Below, in pieces: positions 59,843 to 64,000 of a stretch of 64,000 nt of DNA. The notes under the pieces were generated by a model. That model saw only the letters and a list, made by a program, of their open reading frames with translations, did no database searches and was not told the origin of the DNA. Origin of the DNA: Roseburia hominis (GTDB lineage: Bacteria; Bacillota; Clostridia; Lachnospirales; Lachnospiraceae); NCBI GenBank assembly GCA_021771815.1, contig JAETOE010000007.1, forward strand, positions 35,106 through 99,105, read 5' to 3'. Made by a program: the position numbers and the translations under genes. How positions within the stretch are numbered: the first letter of the stretch is position 1; the number at the start of each line of letters is the position of its first letter.

Positions 59843-60628
59843 ATGTGTAAAATAATCGCAATCGCAAACCAGAAAGGCGGAGTGGGCAAGACCACCACAA
59901 CAAGCAATTTAGGAATCGGACTGGCAAAACAGGGTAAAAAAGTCCTGCTGATAGACGCAGACGCACAGGGCAGTTTGACAGCGAGTTTAGGATATACAGA
60001 ACCGGATACTTTGGAAGTCACGCTTGCAACCATTATGGGGGATTTAATCAATGACGAGGAAGTAGAGCCGACGGAGGGTATCCTGCACCATGAGGAAGGG
60101 ATAGACCTTATGCCGGGGAATATCGAATTATCCGGTCTGGAGGTTTCCCTTGTGAATGTCATGAGCCGGGAAACAATACTGAGGTCATACATAGAGATAG
60201 TCAGGGAGAGTTACGACTATATCCTGATAGACTGTATGCCTTCACTCGGCATGATTACCATAAATGCCCTTGCCTGTGCCGACAGCATACTGATACCCGT
60301 ACAGGCGGCATACCTGCCCGTCAAAGGCTTGCAGCAGCTCATTAAGACGGTTGGCAAGGTAAAGCGGCAGATTAACCCGAAGCTGGAGATTGAGGGCATA
60401 TTGCTGACAATGGTGGACAGCCGGACGAACTATGCAAAGGACATCAGTGCCATGCTGAAGGAAGCCTATGGGGGCAGTGTAAGGATATTTACGAACAGTA
60501 TCCCTATTTCGGTAAGGGCGGCGGAGATTTCTGCGGAAGGCGTCAGCATTTACAGGCATGATCCAAAAGGGAAGGCAGCGGCAGCTTATGATTCTCTGAC
60601 AAAGGAGGTGCTTGGAAATGGGCAGTAA
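59843..60628 (+). CDS. parA: ParA family partition ATPase
   Basis: The 261-aa protein has the deviant Walker A KGGVGKTTTTSNLG with both lysines. Walker A' (LLIDADAQGSLT) and Walker B (YDYILIDCMPSLG) are also present. It lacks an N-terminal helix-turn-helix, like Soj-type proteins. With ParB it would stabilise the excised circular form of the element. AAAGGAG precedes the ATG. The stop overlaps parB by 11 nt. Confidence 0.95.
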   Translation: MCKIIAIANQKGGVGKTTTTSNLGIGLAKQGKKVLLIDADAQGSLTASLGYTEPDTLEVTLATIMGDLINDEEVEPTEGILHHEEGIDLMPGNIELSGLEVSLVNVMSRETILRSYIEIVRESYDYILIDCMPSLGMITINALACADSILIPVQAAYLPVKGLQQLIKTVGKVKRQINPKLEIEGILLTMVDSRTNYAKDISAMLKEAYGGSVRIFTNSIPISVRAAEISAEGVSIYRHDPKGKAAAAYDSLTKEVLGNGQ

Positions 60629-61514
60629 TGCAAAAGCAGGAAGCGCATCAAAAGTTAAGATAGAGAAATTTGAGGATTTATTCGGCGGTTCTGCGGGGCA
60701 GGAAAGCTCCGTAGAACAGATTATCAATGCGCCGCTTGCAGACCTTCATACATTCAAAGACCACCCTTTCCGGGTGGTGGATGATGAGAAGATGGAGGAA
60801 ACAACGGAGAGTATCCGCCAGTACGGTGTGCTGGTTCCGGGCATTGCAAGACCGAGGGCAGGCGGCGGCTATGAAATCATAGCCGGACACCGCAGGAAAA
60901 GGGGTTCAGAGCTTGCCGGAAAAACGGAGATGCCAGTGATTGTCCGCAATTACACCGATGATGAAGCGACAATTATCATGGTGGACTCCAATATTCAGAG
61001 GGAGGATATTTTACCAAGCGAAAAGGCGAGAGCCTACAAAATGAAGTATGAAGCCATGAAACATCAGGGAAAAAAGTCAGGGAAGAACACCCTTGATGAA
61101 GTCGGGGAAGCTGCCGGGGAGAATGCGAAAAAGGTTCAGCGGTATATATGGCTTTCACGCCTGTCGGAAGAACTTCTTATTATGGTGGACAGTAAAAAGC
61201 TCGGTTTTTCACAGGGCGTGGATATATCTTTTCTGACAGAGGAAGCACAGCAGTGGGTACAGGCTGTCATTGAAGAACAGGGATGCAGTGTCAGCATGGT
61301 GCAGTCCGGAAAACTTAAAGAATATGGCAAAAGCGGCGAACTTACCTTTGCAATGGTGCGTCTGATACTGACAGAGGAAAAGCCGAAGGAAAGAAAGATC
61401 ACAATAAAATCAGACAAGATTGGCGAATACTTTTCAGACAGCTATTCCAATGAGGAGATTGAAAACATTATTATTTCGCTTCTTGATAAATGGAAAGAGG
61501 AAGGGGCTGTTTGA
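60618..61514 (+). CDS. parB: ParB family DNA-binding partition protein
   Basis: The 298-aa protein has the ParB/Srx nuclease-like CTPase domain (about residues 35-130; RQYGVLVPGIARPR, YEIIAGHRRKRGSELAG). A central helix-turn-helix region follows (about 130-210), then a charged C-terminal dimer domain. It should bind parS sites on the element; none was identified by eye. AAGGAGG lies 9 nt before ATG 60618. Confidence 0.93.
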   Translation: MGSNAKAGSASKVKIEKFEDLFGGSAGQESSVEQIINAPLADLHTFKDHPFRVVDDEKMEETTESIRQYGVLVPGIARPRAGGGYEIIAGHRRKRGSELAGKTEMPVIVRNYTDDEATIIMVDSNIQREDILPSEKARAYKMKYEAMKHQGKKSGKNTLDEVGEAAGENAKKVQRYIWLSRLSEELLIMVDSKKLGFSQGVDISFLTEEAQQWVQAVIEEQGCSVSMVQSGKLKEYGKSGELTFAMVRLILTEEKPKERKITIKSDKIGEYFSDSYSNEEIENIIISLLDKWKEEGAV

Positions 61515-61516
61515 TA

Positions 61517-62701
61517 ATGGGATACTTAACAAGCGGAAACATAATTGTTGACGCAATGGGTTCCATAAATATTACCGGAAACATTATTCCCGCTGTCTGG
61601 TACAGGACAATCACAAAGGAGAATGGGAAACCATATCTCCTTGCGATTGTTATTCTGGCAGATATTGTTTACTGGTATCGCCCTTCTGAGGTGCGGGATC
61701 AGGGAACCGGACATATCCTCGGCTGGAAAAAGAAATTTTCTGAGGATATTCTAAGGCAGAGCTATCAGTATTATGCGGATTTATTTGGAGAATCTAAGAA
61801 AACAATTAAAACCGCAATGGATAAATTGGAAAAATTACAGGTAATCAGGAGGGAGTTCCGGACAGTCAGTTATGGAGATGGGCTTGTCTGTAATAATGTG
61901 ATGTATGTGGAACTGAAACCGGATATGCTGTACCAACTGACATTTCCAGAGGAAATCCCTGCAATGGACGGATTGGACGATTCAGGTGCAGGTGCGTCTG
62001 ATGATAAAACGGGAGGGAGACTCCCTACAAAATCGGATGCCCCTATGGAAATTTTGGGAGGGAGGGGTATCCGGAACGGGACACAGGTATCGACAAACTT
62101 GGATACAGGTCATGACGAAATGGGAAATACCCTCCTGCCGAAAACAGATACAGGTCTGCACCAAAACGGGGGGACAAATACAAATACTTCTGCAAATATT
62201 TCTGGCGGAGAATCCTATCCAATCAATCAATCTGCACAGGAGATAAAAGAAAAACAGGGCAAGCCGGATAATGATATGATTGATGTGATGGATGATGCCA
62301 ACGCCTACATGGAAATCATCAAAGAAAATATTGAGTATGAGCATCACATGAAATATGGTGACTGGAGCGAAAAGGGGCTGTATGAGGAACTTTATGAGGT
62401 GATCTGCGAGATTGTGTGCGTGAAGCGAAGGACGGTAAAGGTTAATGGGGAGGATTACCCTTATGAGCTTGTGAAGTCAAAATTCCTGAAGCTGAACAGC
62501 TCCCATTTGGAGTATGTGATTGGCTGCATGAAGGAAACCACAACCAAGATAACTAACATCAGGGCGTACATGGTGACTGCCCTCTACAATGCGCCGAATA
62601 CCATGAACCACTATTACCAGCAGTTGGTACAGTATGATATGTATGGTGGAGGGTGGCAGGAAAAGGGATTATTTAATCCCGAACCGGAAGGAGATAGATA
62701 A
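61517..62701 (+). CDS. DUF6017-type protein with N-terminal winged-helix region (possible replication initiator)
   Basis: The 394-aa protein has an N-terminal part (about residues 1-140) with GWKKKFSEDILRQSYQYYADLFGESKKTIKTAMDKLEKL, cut here as a description of a winged-helix-like segment near residues 75-120. A Gly/Asn-rich variable linker spans about 150-245. The C-terminal domain (about 255-394; KSKFLKLNSSHLEYVIGCM, ITNIRAYMVTALYNAP) matches what I recall of DUF6017. The form is shared with RepA_N-like initiators of elements from Firmicutes. It begins 2 nt after the parB stop. Replication or copy control is inferred. Confidence 0.65.
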   Translation: MGYLTSGNIIVDAMGSINITGNIIPAVWYRTITKENGKPYLLAIVILADIVYWYRPSEVRDQGTGHILGWKKKFSEDILRQSYQYYADLFGESKKTIKTAMDKLEKLQVIRREFRTVSYGDGLVCNNVMYVELKPDMLYQLTFPEEIPAMDGLDDSGAGASDDKTGGRLPTKSDAPMEILGGRGIRNGTQVSTNLDTGHDEMGNTLLPKTDTGLHQNGGTNTNTSANISGGESYPINQSAQEIKEKQGKPDNDMIDVMDDANAYMEIIKENIEYEHHMKYGDWSEKGLYEELYEVICEIVCVKRRTVKVNGEDYPYELVKSKFLKLNSSHLEYVIGCMKETTTKITNIRAYMVTALYNAPNTMNHYYQQLVQYDMYGGGWQEKGLFNPEPEGDR

Positions 62702-63355
62702 ATGGAGTCAATGCGTGATGTTGACCGGGTAATGGAACGGGAGGCTGCAAAGGGAAGCTGCCCATTAAGGTTTGTGAAAATAGATTTCAGCGATTCCCCT
62801 TATCAGGAGATTGCATCAAGGGAAAAGCTGTTAGAGGTACTGTCCTACCTGTTGCGGACAGGCGATTATGGCAGGTTTGCCGGGAAAGGGACGGGGAATA
62901 ATGTTTACATGGATATGAAAGGCAAAAAAGCAGCTTTCAAGCGTACCCGTTCTTTTATTGACCGGAATAACATATTTTCCGCAATCCGCAGGTATGGGAA
63001 GAAAATAAAGCCGGATTTTGACGGGCATACTTATCTGGAAACAGTGCGGTGCTGCTTTGAACTGCCGGAAGGGGAACAGGAAAAGTACCGGGTAACTTAT
63101 GACGGGCAGGAAACATTCGCTTTCCCTATGTCAGATAAATATATCCTCGGACTTTACACGCACTGTATCTCGGCAAGGCGGGCAGTATCGGCGGATATGG
63201 ATATTTCAGGCACAGACTTTTCAGATAAAGAACAGGGCATTGCCAGTCTGGAGGGAGTGCGTAACGTGCTGTTCCAGTGCCTTTTGTTTGACACGATAAA
63301 ATGCGGGGAAGCTATGTTATATGCTGACCTCTGCACGATTTACTGTTTAAAATGA
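62702..63355 (+). CDS. Hypothetical mobile-element protein (217 aa)
   Basis: The soluble protein has no recognised domain. Charged and aromatic residues are spread evenly. Segments include CPLRFVKIDFSDSPYQEI and GNNVYMDMKGKKAAFKRTR. It starts immediately after the stop of the previous gene (ATG 62702, or 62711). Proteins of this kind are usual companions of parA/parB in clostridial elements, but the role is unknown. Confidence 0.65.
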   Translation: MESMRDVDRVMEREAAKGSCPLRFVKIDFSDSPYQEIASREKLLEVLSYLLRTGDYGRFAGKGTGNNVYMDMKGKKAAFKRTRSFIDRNNIFSAIRRYGKKIKPDFDGHTYLETVRCCFELPEGEQEKYRVTYDGQETFAFPMSDKYILGLYTHCISARRAVSADMDISGTDFSDKEQGIASLEGVRNVLFQCLLFDTIKCGEAMLYADLCTIYCLK

Positions 63356-63402
63356 AATAGGTAACTTTTGGACTTTTTGTCCAGAAGTGGGAAGGAGCAT
63401 AT

Positions 63403-63771
63403 ATGGCAGAAAAATATATTACGGAAGAACAACGGGCAAGATGCCGGACGGTTGCGGATGCGTTCGCAGAACTGTATGACCTGACCGATGTGGTGGTAGC
63501 GGATGCCGGACGGTTCGGGTTTGTCCGTCTGCAATGGTTCAGCGAGGGAGAAGGTTTTGATTCGGCAATGGTTTTTTCGGACGGTGGAGAACTGTTTGAG
63601 GAACTGTGGCGGATATGGTATGAACATGAAGTTTTAACACCTGTGTTGGGAACGCCGCTTGCGGAGCTTGACTATGACGAGATATTCCAGACGCTTTCCA
63701 AAGACAGGCAGGAGGAAATATCGGAGAAAAAGAAGTATTTCCTTGACCAATGCAAAGATGCTTTCGGTTAA
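63403..63771 (+). CDS. Hypothetical acidic mobile-element protein (122 aa)
   Basis: The protein is acidic and soluble, with an alternating pattern around DLTDVVVADAGRFGFVRLQW and LFEELWRIWYEHEVL. No family is recognised. GAAGGAG lies 7 nt before the ATG. The small acidic form would suit an anti-restriction or DNA-mimic role, but nothing in the sequence proves it. Confidence 0.6.
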   Translation: MAEKYITEEQRARCRTVADAFAELYDLTDVVVADAGRFGFVRLQWFSEGEGFDSAMVFSDGGELFEELWRIWYEHEVLTPVLGTPLAELDYDEIFQTLSKDRQEEISEKKKYFLDQCKDAFG

Positions 63772-63857
63772 TCAGCAGATATGTTTCTCCCAAGTTGTGT
63801 TCCCGCTAAAAACAAGTTATAATGGTGCTGACAAATCGGGATTTGAGGAGGACAAAA

Positions 63858-64000
63858 ATGGAATATACAAAGGATGATTTAATTGAAGCAAAAAGGCAAA
63901 TTTTGGGAGGGGGAGAGAACATGGGAACAGAGGAAAGTAAAAAAATCTGGGAGAAAAACGCACAATTTTGGGATAATGCAATGGGTGACAAATCTAATGA
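63858..64000 (+). CDS. Start of a probable SAM-dependent methyltransferase (runs off the window)
   Basis: Only about 47 codons are visible. From the second in-frame ATG (63921, with GGGAGGGGGAG upstream) the protein reads MGTEESKKIWEKNAQFWDNA, a usual opening of class I methyltransferases. The first ATG (63858, with GAGGAGG upstream) adds 21 codons, MEYTKDDLIEAKRQI and a glycine stretch. These look like the start of a different small protein often found in Lachnospiraceae. Confidence 0.55.
   Translation, partial: MEYTKDDLIEAKRQILGGGENMGTEESKKIWEKNAQFWDNAMGDKSN

Larger units (their letters stand above)
58954..64000 (+). mobile_element. Left part of an integrated conjugative or mobilisable element
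   Basis: The block after lysS has a gene set typical of Lachnospiraceae conjugative elements: DUF6075-like, DUF3970-like, ParA, ParB, a DUF6017-type protein and several small accessory genes. All lie on the plus strand with short gaps or overlaps. No integrase or conjugation gene is in the visible part, so the element type cannot be settled. Confidence 0.75.

Overview
The window comes from a motile, spore-forming Gram-positive anaerobe of the Clostridia, most likely the family Lachnospiraceae. This rests on gene content: aconitase-type hydratase, glycogen branching enzyme, mecA, bofA with a DUF2508 gene, a CwlD-type amidase, a SleB-type cell-wall hydrolase, flagellin with FliS, a clostridial Tad pilus locus, and the chain coaX-dusB-greA-lysS. 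Many proteins resemble DUF families that I associate mainly with Lachnospiraceae (DUF6240, DUF6382, DUF5702, DUF6145, DUF6075, DUF6017). These DUF assignments are from memory and no database search was run. Shine-Dalgarno sites are strong and sigma-A promoters are easy to see.

Layout. Positions 1-13.2 kb hold metabolism and large cytoplasmic proteins: the end of an aconitase-family hydratase, L-lactate dehydrogenase, an AI-2E family permease, a TPR/AAA-like protein, glgB and a DUF6240-like protein. The minus-strand block at 12.4-18.5 kb holds a CwlD-like amidase, a small hairpin-flanked cassette, a GH18 glycosidase, a 72-aa protein and a protein kinase/pseudo-ATPase pair. Next come mecA, an XRE regulator, a DUF1858 protein, flagellin, fliS, a DUF2508 gene and bofA (18.7-23.7 kb). 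The Tad pilus operon runs from 23.8 to about 33.4 kb: two prepilin peptidases, TadZ-like, TadA, TadB, TadC, Flp pilin, three pseudopilin-like proteins and a DUF6382-FHA protein. A rhomboid protease and a flavodoxin/SCP2 protein follow. Positions 36.5-45 kb form a glycoside module: two GH3 enzymes flanking an AgrA/AgrC-like two-component system, then a GtrA-like membrane protein. Positions 45-59 kb are housekeeping: HIT, murG, pgi, a SleB-type hydrolase, a band-7 protein, argF, birA, coaX, dusB, greA and lysS. Just after lysS an integrated mobile element begins (parA, parB, a DUF6017-type protein and accessory genes) and runs off the window.

How the parts may work together. The kinase, two ParA/MinD-fold proteins lacking the P-loop lysine, and the FHA protein of the Tad operon look like a phospho-signalling layer on pilus assembly; this is inference. 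The LytTR two-component system sits between two GH3 genes, each preceded by direct repeats exactly 20 bp apart, which suggests a shared operator.

The most unusual item is the cassette at 13.17-14.16 kb. A perfect 52-bp hairpin-forming repeat occurs on both sides of one uncharacterised gene, together with a predicted small RNA transcribed antisense to the 3' end of that gene. The layout is reminiscent of a toxin-antitoxin module and may be an undescribed mobile unit. A second oddity is that the kinase, its neighbour and the first prepilin peptidase have no canonical start codon at the expected place, but have AUA or AUU behind a good Shine-Dalgarno site.
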